Below are positions 16,974 through 25,637 of a stretch of 64,000 nt of DNA, piece after piece. The position numbers and the translations under genes are program-made. Position 1 is the first letter of the stretch. Each line of letters opens with the position of its first letter. This DNA is from Arthrobacter sp. Edens01 (GTDB taxonomy: Bacteria; Actinomycetota; Actinomycetes; Actinomycetales; Micrococcaceae). The notes under the pieces were generated by a model that saw nothing but the letters and a program-made list of their open reading frames with translations, did not search any database and had not been told where the DNA came from. The stretch lies in assembly GCF_001307035.1 (NCBI RefSeq), contig NZ_LKIU01000002.1, forward strand, positions 789,088-853,087. Direction: 5' to 3'.

Positions 16974-19900
16974 GGATCCACCGCCTGGAGATGCAGGCCT
17001 TCGGCCCTTTCGCTGACCGCCAGAAAATCGACTTCGACGAGCTCGGTGCCCAGGGCCTGTTCCTGCTCAACGGTCCCACGGGCGCCGGGAAGACCAGCGT
17101 CCTCGACGCGATCTGTTTCGCGCTTTACGGGGCCGTGCCCGGCGCGCGCCAGGAAGCCCGGAAACTGCGCAGCGACCATGCTGCTCCAGGGGTCCCGCCG
17201 GAAGTGGTGCTTGAGTTCAGCGCCGGACCACGGCGGTTTACCGTTGTCCGCAGCCCGCAGTGGGAACGGCCGGCCAAACGTGCGGGCAGTGCCAGGGGTA
17301 CGGTAACCGAACAGGCCAAGACGCTGCTCAGCGAACAGGTAGACGGCGAGTGGGTGCAGAAGACTGCCCGCAACGATGAGGCAGCAGCGGAGATCCAGCA
17401 GCTGCTCGGTATGAGCCGCGAGCAGTTTACCCGCGTGGTGATGCTGCCGCAGGGTGATTTCGCCGCCTTCCTCCGTGCCGATGTCACGTCACGGGCAGAG
17501 CTTCTGCAGCGTTTGTTCGGTACCTGGCATTACGAGGAAGTCGAACGTGAACTCAAGCTCCAGGCTGATGACGCAAAGGCTGAGCTGGCCCAGGCACAGA
17601 CATCAGTGGACCTGCTCCGTGCCCAGGCCCGCAACGAGGCTGCGCGCTGCGCGAAGCTGCTGGGCAGGGAAGATCCCCAGGAGCTGGTCCAGGCTGCGGC
17701 CGGGGATACCGACGCGGAGGCAGCGGACGCGCAGACGGCAGCGGCTGTACCGCCCAGCCAAAGAGCCGAGACCGGTTCGGACTGGCTCCGAACGGTCCGG
17801 GAGGCCCTTGCCGGGCACCTTTCCACGCTAAAGGCAGCGCAGGCCGTGCGGACCGTGACGCTTGCCGACGCCGAGGCATTCCTGCACAAACTTGAAGCAC
17901 GGCGTGCCCGCGGACTCGCCGTCCTGCAGCTCGAAGCTGAGGAACGCGAGCTCGCCCGCAGGCAGTCGTCCAGCCTGCCGCAGCGGGCAGCCCTCGAGTC
18001 ACATACGCGGGCGGAAGGACTCAGGGGTTACCTGGATGCTTTCGCGTCGGCCGAGGCCGGCGCGGGGAAGTCGGCTGCCGCCGCCGTCGAAGCGCTCACG
18101 GAATTGCGGATAGCAGCGGGTCCGGCCGGATTGGGAGACCTGGTTCCTGACGCAGAGTACCAGGGCAGCGGGAGCAGCGTGCTGCCCGAAGCCGATGCCC
18201 TTCAGGGCCTGGAAGAACGCACGGCCAAGGAAACCACGGCGGCTGAGAACGCACTGGCAGACGCGGAACGGGCCGCCGCCCTGGACCGCCAGGCAGCCGG
18301 GGAACGCTCCCGGGAAACCTCCCTTCGGGCTGAAGCCGCAGCGGCGGAGGAGAAAGCGGACGAACTTCGGATCGAGCAGGAATCGCTGCGGACAGACCTT
18401 CCCCGGCTAAGGGCCCTGGCCGCCGGCACTGAACCCGCCCGCCGCCGGATGGAAGACGCGGACAAGGTCCTGGCTGCGATCGAGGCCTTTACCGAGGCGC
18501 AGGCCGCTGCGGCTGCCTCGGCAGAGAAGGCCGCACTGTCGCGGCAGCGGTACCAGGACGCACGGGAGGAATGGCAGAACCTGCTGCAGCTGCGGCTGGA
18601 CCAGGCTGCGGCGGAACTGGCATCCAGTCTGGAACCGGGGGAGGGCTGCCCCGTTTGCGGCAGTGAGGCCCACCCGTCCCCGGCACCGCTCCCGGAGGAC
18701 GGAAAATTCGTCACCCGGGAAGAAGAGTCCGCGGCCCGGACCGCTGCCAGGAACGCTGAACGGTCCTGGGAAGGCGCCCGCACGGCTGCCGAAACTGATG
18801 CTTCGCACGCTGCCGCCCTGCAGGCGCAGGGCGGGGACTCCGACCCCGGTGAATCCCGCATTGCCCGGGACCAGGCCGCCGAAGACCTGCAGGCCGCGGA
18901 GGAAGCGGCTGCGATCCTGGCCGTTTCCGAAGAACGCCTCCAGGAGGTGGAAACCGAATTGGGGAGGCTGGGCGAGAAACGGTCCGGCCTCCTGCAGGAA
19001 GCCGCCCAGGCGCAGGCCCGTGCCTCGGCGGCTCAGGAAGAAATCGAAGAGCTTGCCCGCAGGGGTTCCGCGGAGCTTACCGAAACCGCTGAGCTCTCGG
19101 ACCGGCTGGAACGCCTGCGGACAGTGCGCCGTCTGACGGCTTCAGCCAAGACAGGCCTGCAGGGTTTCCAGCAGGCAGCGGTGTTCAGGGAAGAAGCCGA
19201 AGCCTCGCTTGCCCACGCGCTGGACGGGACGGAATTCGCCGATGCAGCTGCCGCCCGGAAAGCCCTCCTGCCCGCAGACGAGGCAGGCGCCCTGCGCCGG
19301 GAACTCGAAGCCCTCGATGCCCAAGCAGCCCGGCTGGCCCTCCGGCGTGAAAATGAGGACGCGCTTGCGGCGCTGGACAGCGACGGCACTCCTGAGCAAA
19401 TACCGGACGAAGAAGACGTGGCAGAAGCGTCCGAGGCCGCCGGTGCTGCCCGCCGCGCAGTTTCCGACGGAGCAGTGCAGATCGGGCAGCTGGAGGGCTC
19501 GGCCGGAACGCTGGAGGAACTCGGTGCCCAGCTGGCGGTTGCCGAGGAAGAACTCCAGCCGCTGCACAGCAGGCACGAGCTGCTGCAGTCACTGAGCGAC
19601 ACGGCCCGCGGTAACGGCGAGAACAACTACCGGATGGCACTCAGCACCTATGTGCTGGCTGCGCGGCTTGAACAGGTCGCGGCCGCTGCCACCGAGCGGC
19701 TGGCGGCAATGACTGCCGGGCGGTACTCGCTGGTCCACGACGATTCACGTTCCGGAAACCGCCGTGCCGGACTCGGACTCCACGTGATCGATGACTGGAC
19801 CGGGGTCCGAAGGGATACTTCGACCCTTTCAGGCGGGGAGTCCTTTATGGCGTCCCTCGCGCTGGCGCTGGGCCTGGCCGACGTGGTGCAGCAGGAATCG

Positions 19901-20134
19901 GGCGGAACAAGCATGGAGACCCTCTTCGTTGATGAGGGCTTCGGCAGCCTGGATGAGGAAGCACTCGAACAGGTCATGGATGCCCTGGAAGGGCTGCGCG
20001 ACGGCGGCCGGGTAGTTGGGCTCGTAAGCCACGTGGCGGAAATGAAGCTGCGCATCGCCGCCCAGCTGCAGATCACCAGGGGCCGTAACGGTTCCACTGT
20101 CCGTTACCGTGCTGCGGAAGCCCTGCCTGCCTAG
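16970..20134 (+). CDS. sbcC: Exonuclease SbcCD, ATPase subunit SbcC (1054 aa)
   Basis: SMC/Rad50-like ATPase partner of SbcD. Walker A is LLNGPTGAGKTS with K41. Long Ala/Glu/Arg-rich coiled coils run from about 190 to 540 and 600 to 900, separated by the zinc hook CPVCGSE with C560 and C563. The C-terminal ATPase lobe has the signature STLSGGESFMASLAL (about 945-959) and Walker B METLFVDEGFGSLDEEAL (about 982-999). The coiled coils are unusually Ala-rich, as expected at this GC content. A terminator follows in the intergenic region. Confidence 0.96.
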   Translation: MRIHRLEMQAFGPFADRQKIDFDELGAQGLFLLNGPTGAGKTSVLDAICFALYGAVPGARQEARKLRSDHAAPGVPPEVVLEFSAGPRRFTVVRSPQWERPAKRAGSARGTVTEQAKTLLSEQVDGEWVQKTARNDEAAAEIQQLLGMSREQFTRVVMLPQGDFAAFLRADVTSRAELLQRLFGTWHYEEVERELKLQADDAKAELAQAQTSVDLLRAQARNEAARCAKLLGREDPQELVQAAAGDTDAEAADAQTAAAVPPSQRAETGSDWLRTVREALAGHLSTLKAAQAVRTVTLADAEAFLHKLEARRARGLAVLQLEAEERELARRQSSSLPQRAALESHTRAEGLRGYLDAFASAEAGAGKSAAAAVEALTELRIAAGPAGLGDLVPDAEYQGSGSSVLPEADALQGLEERTAKETTAAENALADAERAAALDRQAAGERSRETSLRAEAAAAEEKADELRIEQESLRTDLPRLRALAAGTEPARRRMEDADKVLAAIEAFTEAQAAAAASAEKAALSRQRYQDAREEWQNLLQLRLDQAAAELASSLEPGEGCPVCGSEAHPSPAPLPEDGKFVTREEESAARTAARNAERSWEGARTAAETDASHAAALQAQGGDSDPGESRIARDQAAEDLQAAEEAAAILAVSEERLQEVETELGRLGEKRSGLLQEAAQAQARASAAQEEIEELARRGSAELTETAELSDRLERLRTVRRLTASAKTGLQGFQQAAVFREEAEASLAHALDGTEFADAAAARKALLPADEAGALRRELEALDAQAARLALRRENEDALAALDSDGTPEQIPDEEDVAEASEAAGAARRAVSDGAVQIGQLEGSAGTLEELGAQLAVAEEELQPLHSRHELLQSLSDTARGNGENNYRMALSTYVLAARLEQVAAAATERLAAMTAGRYSLVHDDSRSGNRRAGLGLHVIDDWTGVRRDTSTLSGGESFMASLALALGLADVVQQESGGTSMETLFVDEGFGSLDEEALEQVMDALEGLRDGGRVVGLVSHVAEMKLRIAAQLQITRGRNGSTVRYRAAEALPA

Positions 20135-20243
20135 GACCCGCACGGACGTCCATGCCCCTCCCGGAAAGGCTGTGTACGCCGACAGCGAGAACCGTCCCGG
20201 AGGCGGTGCTGTCCGGGTTAGGATCATTCTGTATTTGGGTTGG

Positions 20244-20276
20244 GCGCATCGGGAGGAGGGACGATGCGCGCTTTTT
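20244..20276 (+). terminator. Rho-independent terminator after sbcDC
   Basis: GCGCATCG (20244-20251) pairs with CGATGCGC (20262-20269) around a 10-nt purine loop, followed by GC and TTTTT (20272-20276). It lies just before the MFS gene start at 20294. The loop GGAGGAGGG resembles a ribosome site but is too far from that ATG to decide its start. Confidence 0.75.
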
Positions 20277-20293
20277 CCTGAACTGAGTAATCC

Positions 20294-21619
20294 ATGAGTC
20301 CTGAACCTTTCACGCAGCAGGCCGGCACCGAGTCCGGTATCTCCACGAACAGCGCTTCCGCTGTCGACGCACCGCCGGCCAAGGGCCGATATGCCCGGAT
20401 CTATGAAATCGCCGGCGCTGCCTTTTTCTCCGTGGCCTTCCTGGCCAGGCTTCCCCTGGCAATGCTGACCATCGGGGCCCTGACCCTCGTTACCAGCATT
20501 ACCGGGTCCTATGCGCAGGGCGGCTTTGCTGCCGGAGCGGTGGGCGTTGGATCGGCGCTTGGGGGTCCGGCCCTGGGGTATCTGGCGGACCGCATAGGAC
20601 AGCGGCCTGTGCTGCTGGGTGCCGCCGTCGCGAATCCCCTGCTCATTGTTGCCACTCTCCTGACTGCATCCCAGCTGCCCGACGGCGGGCCGCTCCTAGC
20701 CGTGCTGGCGGCAGCCTTCGGCATGGGTGCCACCGGCCCGCAGGTCGGTCCGCTTGCCCGCGTGCGCTGGATGGCACTCACCGCCAAGGACCGCAGCGGA
20801 CGGGAAATGGGCACGGCCCTGTCCTACGAGAGCATGGCCGACGAACTGAGCTTTGTGCTGGGCCCGGCTTTGGTGGGCCTGCTCGCCGCAGCTGTCGCAC
20901 CCTGGCTTCCGCTGGCCCTGGCAGCTCTCCTGTCCGCCACGATGGTTAGCGCCTTTGCCTTCCACCGCTCGGCTGCTGCCGTCGTCCCGTCCCGCCGCAG
21001 GGACAGCCGCGCTGCAGCGGCGGAGAGCGGAACGCCGGAACGCGGCGGTGTGTCCTGGGGGCTTCTGGCCCTTCCCGTCCTTGGGATGGTGGCCATGGGA
21101 ACCTTCTTCGGCGCCACGCAGGCGAGCCTGGCGGCCTTCGGCGGCTCATTCGGCGCAGCGGATACCGCAGGCCTCCTGTATTCGGTCATGGGCATCAGCT
21201 CGGCTGCCGCGGCACTTTCAGTTGCCTTCTGGCCGCAGCGCCTGAGCCAGTCCGTGCGCTGGGTTCTCTCGGCTGCAGCGATGACCGGGGGCACTCTGCT
21301 GCTGCTCCTGCCCTCGGGCATCCCGGGGATGCTCCTGGCGCTCTTTGTTCTCGGCATCCCGGTGGGGCCCACCATGGTCAGTATCTTCGGCATTGGTGCT
21401 GAACTTGCCCCGCGGCACCTGATGGGTACGTTCATGACGCTGCTTGCCAGCGGAACTGTTGCCGGCACTGCCGTCGGGTCGGGCCTGGCGGGGCCGCTGG
21501 CGGAAGAGTTTGGACACCCGGCAGCTTTCCTGGTGAGCGTTGGCGCGGCATGCGCGCTCCTGATCCTGGGCCTGGCGTCTGCTGTGGCTGTGCACAGGGT
21601 TAAGAGCAGGCAAGTCTAG
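20294..21619 (+). CDS. MFS transporter (441 aa)
   Basis: Twelve-helix major facilitator protein. The first 35 residues are hydrophilic and Ser/Thr-rich, then helices run from about 42 to 430. The loop after TM2 reads LGYLADRIGQRPVLLG, a good match to MFS motif A. A central cytoplasmic loop (SRRRDSRAAAAESGTPERG, about 232-250) divides the two halves. The layout resembles sugar-efflux/YcaD-like members, but the substrate is unknown. ATG at 20294 follows the sbcC terminator by 17 bases, so its promoter is not obvious and may overlap the terminator. Confidence 0.82.
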   Translation: MSPEPFTQQAGTESGISTNSASAVDAPPAKGRYARIYEIAGAAFFSVAFLARLPLAMLTIGALTLVTSITGSYAQGGFAAGAVGVGSALGGPALGYLADRIGQRPVLLGAAVANPLLIVATLLTASQLPDGGPLLAVLAAAFGMGATGPQVGPLARVRWMALTAKDRSGREMGTALSYESMADELSFVLGPALVGLLAAAVAPWLPLALAALLSATMVSAFAFHRSAAAVVPSRRRDSRAAAAESGTPERGGVSWGLLALPVLGMVAMGTFFGATQASLAAFGGSFGAADTAGLLYSVMGISSAAAALSVAFWPQRLSQSVRWVLSAAAMTGGTLLLLLPSGIPGMLLALFVLGIPVGPTMVSIFGIGAELAPRHLMGTFMTLLASGTVAGTAVGSGLAGPLAEEFGHPAAFLVSVGAACALLILGLASAVAVHRVKSRQV

Positions 21620-21710
21620 CCCAGCCCGGGCCGGTTCCAGAGACGCCCTGCGGCTGCGGGGTAACATTACGTACGCCGATCTCGATTGTGTTTCCAATCA
21701 CATCTTTTCC

Positions 21711-21739
21711 TTGACGGAGGGTGACGCATTTCATAGCGT
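21711..21739 (+). promoter_or_regulatory. Promoter of the NitT/TauT-type ABC operon (TTGACG-17-TAGCGT)
   Basis: TTGACG (21711-21716) and TAGCGT (21734-21739) are separated by 17 nt, the best two-box promoter in the window. It would give a leader of about 95 nt containing a CCCCGT/ACGGGG hairpin (21797-21817) just before AAAGGAG (21828-21834), the ribosome site of the binding-protein gene. Confidence 0.55.
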
Positions 21740-21841
21740 TTACCTGTAGAACTTCTGTTCAACATGCGAACATCCGCAGTTGCAGGACGTTCTTGGCCCC
21801 GTACCGTTCAAACGGGGTTTCCCACCTAAAGGAGCGCACTC

Positions 21842-22828
21842 GTGAAACGTACTGTCCCCGTTGTTATTGCCGCTACGGCGGCCCTGGCCCTTAGCGCCTG
21901 TGGCGGCGGGTCCCTTTCCGGTGACGACAGCTCCAGTGCCGCTGCAGGCTCGTCAGACCTGACCGCACTTTCTGTCGGTGTGATCCCGATCGTCGATACC
22001 GCACCTATCTGGCTGGGCAAGGAACAGGGTTTCTTCGAGGACGAAGGCATTGACCTGGACATCCAGACCACTACGGGCGGGGCGGCTGCCGTACCCGGCG
22101 TTGTCAGCGGTGATTTCCAGTTTGCCTTCGGCAACGTCGTCTCTGTGATGGTTGCAAATGACAAGGGCCTGAACCTCGAATTCGTTTCCAACGGAAACTC
22201 GACCACCGGCGATACCACGTCCGACTTCGGCGCAGTGGTAGTGCCGGCGGACTCCGACATTGAGACCGCAGCGGACCTCGCAGGCAAGACCGTGTCCGTT
22301 AATAACCTCTCCAACATCGGCGACACGACCATCCGCAAGGTCGTTGAAAACGCCGGAGGCGACCAGGAAAGCATCAAGTTCGTTGAAATCCCGTTCCCGG
22401 ACGCTCCTGCAGCGATCGAGGGCGGCCAGGTTGATGCGGCCTGGATCCTGGATCCCTTCCTGACCCAGTCCGTGGATGACGGTGCCCGGGTGATTGCTTA
22501 CAACTTCGCCGAAACCCACCCCAACCTGGACATCTCCGGCTACTTCACCTCGCAGCAGTATGCGCAGGAGAACCCGGAACTCGTAGAGAAATTCACCGCA
22601 GCGATGAAGAAGTCGCTGGAGTATTCACAGGAGAACCCGGACGCAGTCCGGGAAATCGTCGGCACGTACACCAAGATCGATGAAGAGATGCGCGCCAAGA
22701 TGATCCTGCCCACCTTCCGCCCCGGCTTCGACCGCGAAGGCCTGACCGTGCTCGGCGAAGCTGCAGCTAGTTACGGCACGCTGTCCAAGGCTCCTGATCT
22801 GGACGCAATGCTGCCGGCGCAGGACTAG
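21842..22828 (+). CDS. ABC transporter substrate-binding lipoprotein, NMT1/SsuA-like (328 aa)
   Basis: Exported lipoprotein of a NitT/TauT-type importer. The signal peptide ends in LALSAC with lipidated C20, followed by a Gly/Ser-rich linker to about residue 40. The binding domain starts TALSVGVIPIVDTAPIWLGKEQGFF, the pattern of NMT1/THI5-like and aliphatic sulfonate or nitrate binding proteins, with VDAAWILDPFL at about 198-208. The ligand may be an organosulfur compound, pyrimidine or other small molecule; the sequence does not decide. GTG at 21842 has AAAGGAG 7 nt upstream. First gene of a four-gene operon. Confidence 0.85.
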   Translation: MKRTVPVVIAATAALALSACGGGSLSGDDSSSAAAGSSDLTALSVGVIPIVDTAPIWLGKEQGFFEDEGIDLDIQTTTGGAAAVPGVVSGDFQFAFGNVVSVMVANDKGLNLEFVSNGNSTTGDTTSDFGAVVVPADSDIETAADLAGKTVSVNNLSNIGDTTIRKVVENAGGDQESIKFVEIPFPDAPAAIEGGQVDAAWILDPFLTQSVDDGARVIAYNFAETHPNLDISGYFTSQQYAQENPELVEKFTAAMKKSLEYSQENPDAVREIVGTYTKIDEEMRAKMILPTFRPGFDREGLTVLGEAAASYGTLSKAPDLDAMLPAQD

Positions 22829-22869
22829 CGTCAGTACCATTCCGCCCGGTCTGAAAAGAACGAGAGCAT

Positions 22870-23658
22870 ATGAAATCCGCTAAACGTCTTCCCACGGGAC
22901 CGTTGCTGGGTGTGGCAGGAATCCTCGGGTTCCTGCTCACCTGGGAACTCATCCCGCGGCTCGGGATAGTCAACCCGCGCTTCCTTCCGCCGGCCAGCGA
23001 GGTGCTGGGTGTCTTCGTAAGCAACCTGGGTCTTGGAGCCTTCTGGGCTGCTGTCCTGGACACCATGACGGGCTGGTTCCTTGGCCTGTTGATTGCCACG
23101 GTCGCTGCAGTGGTCCTGGGCCTGCTTATCGGTTCCAGCAACTTCCTGCGCAAGGCGACCAACTCCACCATTGAGTTCCTGCGTCCGATTCCGTCCGTGG
23201 CACTCATCCCGCTTGCGGTGCTGCTGTTCGGGCTTCGGCTTGAGTCGACGCTGCTGCTTGTGATCTATGCGTCCTTCTGGCAGGTCCTGATCCAGGTGCT
23301 CTACGGGGTGGCCGACGTCGATCCCGTAGCCAATAACACCGCCAAGAGCTTTGGCCTGGGCCGGCTGGCACGCATCAGGTATGTCGTATGGCCGACCACC
23401 CTTCCGTACCTCATGACCGGCGTCCGGCTTGCCGCAGCCGTTGCACTCATCCTGGCCATCACGGCGAGCCTGATTATTGGTTCTCCGGGGCTGGGCAAGG
23501 AAATTGCCAACGCACAGTCCGGCGGCGCAATCGCCCAGATGTATGCCCTGGTGCTCACCACCGGTGTGCTGGGCATCCTCATCAATATGGGAATGCGTGT
23601 GATTGAACGCCGGACCCTGTCCTGGCACAGCTCGGTCCGCGGGGAGGTCGTAGTATGA
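22870..23658 (+). CDS. ABC transporter permease, BPD type (262 aa)
   Basis: Inner-membrane subunit with six hydrophobic segments. The EAA loop that docks on the ATPase is NNTAKSFGLGRLARIRYVVWP (about 156-176). A GAxx-like pore segment, LAAAVALILAITASLIIG, follows. It matches SsuC/TauC-type permeases in size. The start is preceded by AAAGAACGAGAG. Its stop overlaps the next permease's ATG by 4 bases; the two probably form a heterodimer. Confidence 0.88.
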   Translation: MKSAKRLPTGPLLGVAGILGFLLTWELIPRLGIVNPRFLPPASEVLGVFVSNLGLGAFWAAVLDTMTGWFLGLLIATVAAVVLGLLIGSSNFLRKATNSTIEFLRPIPSVALIPLAVLLFGLRLESTLLLVIYASFWQVLIQVLYGVADVDPVANNTAKSFGLGRLARIRYVVWPTTLPYLMTGVRLAAAVALILAITASLIIGSPGLGKEIANAQSGGAIAQMYALVLTTGVLGILINMGMRVIERRTLSWHSSVRGEVVV

Positions 23659-24428
23659 ACACGCTCAAAAAAGCCGGCTACCTGGTAGGTCTTCCGGTAC
23701 TGCTGATCTTCATCTGGTGGTTCAATACGCTCGGCAGCACCAATTTCTTCGTGCCCAAGCCGGGAATGCTCGTCGATAAGCTGCTGACCGTGTGGACGGG
23801 GGAGCGGCTGGTGCAGGATGTCCTGCCGAGCCTCATCCGTTTGGTCACCGGCATCCTGCTGGCGATCGTCCTCGGTACGGTCATGGGCATTCTCATCGGC
23901 ACCACCCGGTGGCTGCGGAGCCTGCTGGAACCCGTGCTGGAGTTCTTCCGCGCCATTCCGCCGCCGGTGCTGATCCCCGTTTTGATGCTCCTGATCGGTG
24001 TCAACGACCAGATGAAGGTAGCCGTGATCGTCTCGGGCTGCATCTGGCCGGTACTGCTGAACACCATCGAGGGCGTCCGCGCCGTTGACGGGGTGCTCAG
24101 CGATTCAGCCCGGACCTTCCGCATCGGCGGATTCGCCCGGCTGCGTTACCTGGTTCTTCCGAGTGCCAGCCCCCAGATCATGGCCGGCATCCGTCAGTGC
24201 CTGTCCATTGGCCTGATCCTGATGGTCATTTCGGAGATGTTCGCTTCCTCCGAAGGCCTGGGTTTCACCATCGTTCAGTTCCAGCGTTCCTTTGCCATTC
24301 CCGAAATGTGGAGCGGCATTGTGGTCCTTGGCCTGATCGGTGTGGCCATGTCATTTTTGTTCCAGTGGTCCGAGCGCCGCATCCTTGGCTGGTACCACGG
24401 CTTGAGAGAGGTAGAACATGCAGAGTAA
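23655..24428 (+). CDS. ABC transporter permease, BPD type (257 aa)
   Basis: Second membrane subunit of the same importer, a paralogue of the preceding one. It has six hydrophobic segments and an EAA loop with SDSARTFRIGGFARLRYLVLP (about 149-169). EFFRAIPPPVLIPVLMLLIG in the middle is typical of SsuC-like proteins. It overlaps the upstream permease by 4 bases and the ATPase gene by 11 bases, so the subunits are made in a coupled way. Confidence 0.88.
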   Translation: MNTLKKAGYLVGLPVLLIFIWWFNTLGSTNFFVPKPGMLVDKLLTVWTGERLVQDVLPSLIRLVTGILLAIVLGTVMGILIGTTRWLRSLLEPVLEFFRAIPPPVLIPVLMLLIGVNDQMKVAVIVSGCIWPVLLNTIEGVRAVDGVLSDSARTFRIGGFARLRYLVLPSASPQIMAGIRQCLSIGLILMVISEMFASSEGLGFTIVQFQRSFAIPEMWSGIVVLGLIGVAMSFLFQWSERRILGWYHGLREVEHAE

Positions 24429-25329
24429 TCCCACGGAAGGCCAGGTCCAGCCGCTGCTGTCGGTCCGCGGCGTCCAGAAGATCTACAAGGTCGATGCCGG
24501 GGAGATCGAAGCTGTCCGCAACCTGACCTTCGACCTGCGTCCCGGTGAACTGGTCTGCCTGGTAGGCCCGTCAGGCAGCGGCAAGACCACACTCCTGAAG
24601 ATCATTGCCGGGCTGATGGCCCCGACTTCCGGTGAAGTCGTCCTCGCTGGCAAGAAGGTCACCGAGCCGCCGAAGGACATGGCAGTTGTCTTCCAGGAAT
24701 ACGGGCGCAGCCTTTTCCCCTGGATGACAGTCCGCGGCAACGTGGAACTGCCGCTCAAGAACGCAGGCATAGCCAAGGGCGAGCGGAACCAGCTCGTGGA
24801 TGATGCGCTGGAGGCCGTGGGCCTGGCACACGTGCCCACCAGCTATCCGTGGCAGCTCTCCGGCGGTATGCAGCAGCGCGTGGCAATTGCCCGGGCCGTT
24901 GCCTACCAGCCGAAGGTGCTGCTCATGGACGAGCCGTTTGCCGCCGTCGACGCCCAGACCCGTGCCGACCTGGAGGACCTGGTCCGCAGCGTCTGGGAGA
25001 AGCTCGGCGTGACGATCCTGTTCGTTACCCATGACATCGATGAATCCGTCTATCTGGGGGAGCGGGTGGTGGTGCTCTCGAGCTCACCGACCGTGGTCCA
25101 GGAAGACATCGTCATTGACCTGCCGGAGAAACGGGACCAGCTGACCACCCGTTCACTGCCGCGCTTCGTGGAGCTGCGGAACCACGTGTACGAGCAGATT
25201 CAGATTGCCAAGCAGAACAAGGGAGCAGTATCTGCTGAACCTGCCGCCCCCCGGACGTCGGTGCCTCATGGTGTCGCGGCAACCCACGGAGTGCTGGCAG
25301 ACGGCGGCGGAGGGGCTGACGCTTCCTAG
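24418..25329 (+). CDS. ABC transporter ATP-binding protein, SsuB/TauB-like (303 aa)
   Basis: Energizing subunit. Walker A is LVGPSGSGKTTLLK (about 49-62), the Q-loop is VFQEYGRSLFPW, the signature is LSGGMQQRVAIARA (about 146-159), Walker B is KVLLMDEPFAAVD (about 166-178) and the H-loop is LFVTHDIDE (about 201-209). All catalytic residues are present. The last 45 residues are an Ala/Pro-rich extension (PAAPRTSVPHGV...) not usual in the family. A long hairpin follows the stop. Confidence 0.93.
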   Translation: MQSNPTEGQVQPLLSVRGVQKIYKVDAGEIEAVRNLTFDLRPGELVCLVGPSGSGKTTLLKIIAGLMAPTSGEVVLAGKKVTEPPKDMAVVFQEYGRSLFPWMTVRGNVELPLKNAGIAKGERNQLVDDALEAVGLAHVPTSYPWQLSGGMQQRVAIARAVAYQPKVLLMDEPFAAVDAQTRADLEDLVRSVWEKLGVTILFVTHDIDESVYLGERVVVLSSSPTVVQEDIVIDLPEKRDQLTTRSLPRFVELRNHVYEQIQIAKQNKGAVSAEPAAPRTSVPHGVAATHGVLADGGGGADAS

Positions 25330-25355
25330 CATTGGATGAAAGCAGCATCTGCTGA

Positions 25356-25400
25356 ACAGGGCCGGTGGACTCTCCGATTCGGAGAATCCACCGGCCCTGT
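25356..25400 (+). terminator. Long hairpin terminator after the ABC operon
   Basis: ACAGGGCCGGTGGA (25356-25369) pairs perfectly with TCCACCGGCCCTGT (25387-25400); inside, TCTCCG pairs with CGGAGA around an ATT loop, giving a stem of about 20 bp with one mismatch. Only a weak T-containing tail (GTTGT) follows. It separates the ABC operon from the small acidic-protein gene. Confidence 0.7.
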
Positions 25401-25420
25401 GTTGTATCCCGCAGGTGGCT

Positions 25421-25426
25421 TAGTAT
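25421..25426 (+). promoter_or_regulatory. -10 box TAGTAT, likely promoter of the small acidic-protein gene
   Basis: TAGTAT fits TANNNT and lies 52 nt before the ATG at 25479. The predicted leader can fold: CCCGGA (25437-25442) pairs with TCCGGG (25451-25456). No good -35 is seen. Confidence 0.4.
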
Positions 25427-25478
25427 CGGTAGAGCGCCCGGACACCGGTATCCGGGCCACCCGACCGAAGGACGAACC

Positions 25479-25634
25479 ATGGCTGAAGCAGGCAAGGGCA
25501 CACCCGACGAAAAGGATGAGGACGGCGGAGCAGGGCCGGAAGGCACCATCCCCGAGACCGGCGACGGCGTCGCGGCATCCAGCACCGAGGAAGCATCCAG
25601 CTTCGAACCTGAAGAGGACGCAGACGGGGTCTGA
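25479..25634 (+). CDS. Small, highly acidic hypothetical protein (51 aa)
   Basis: ATG at 25479 has AAGGA (25468-25472) 6 nt upstream. The product is hydrophilic and acidic throughout (EKDEDGGAGPEG, EPEEDADGV), with only one aromatic residue, so it is probably disordered. Codon third positions are G/C-rich as in neighbouring real genes. I do not recognise the family. The stop is three bases from the convergent end of the kinase gene. Confidence 0.55.
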   Translation: MAEAGKGTPDEKDEDGGAGPEGTIPETGDGVAASSTEEASSFEPEEDADGV

Positions 25635-25637
25635 GGG

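Noticed and set aside
16970-20134. Sequencing error or rearrangement in the very Ala-rich sbcC
   Set aside because: The frame is continuous from Walker A to Walker B with the zinc hook in the middle and a normal length.
21740-21841. TPP riboswitch before the NMT1-like ABC operon
   Set aside because: The THI-box segments (CTGAGA and partner) are absent, so a thiamine-precursor substrate cannot be argued from it.
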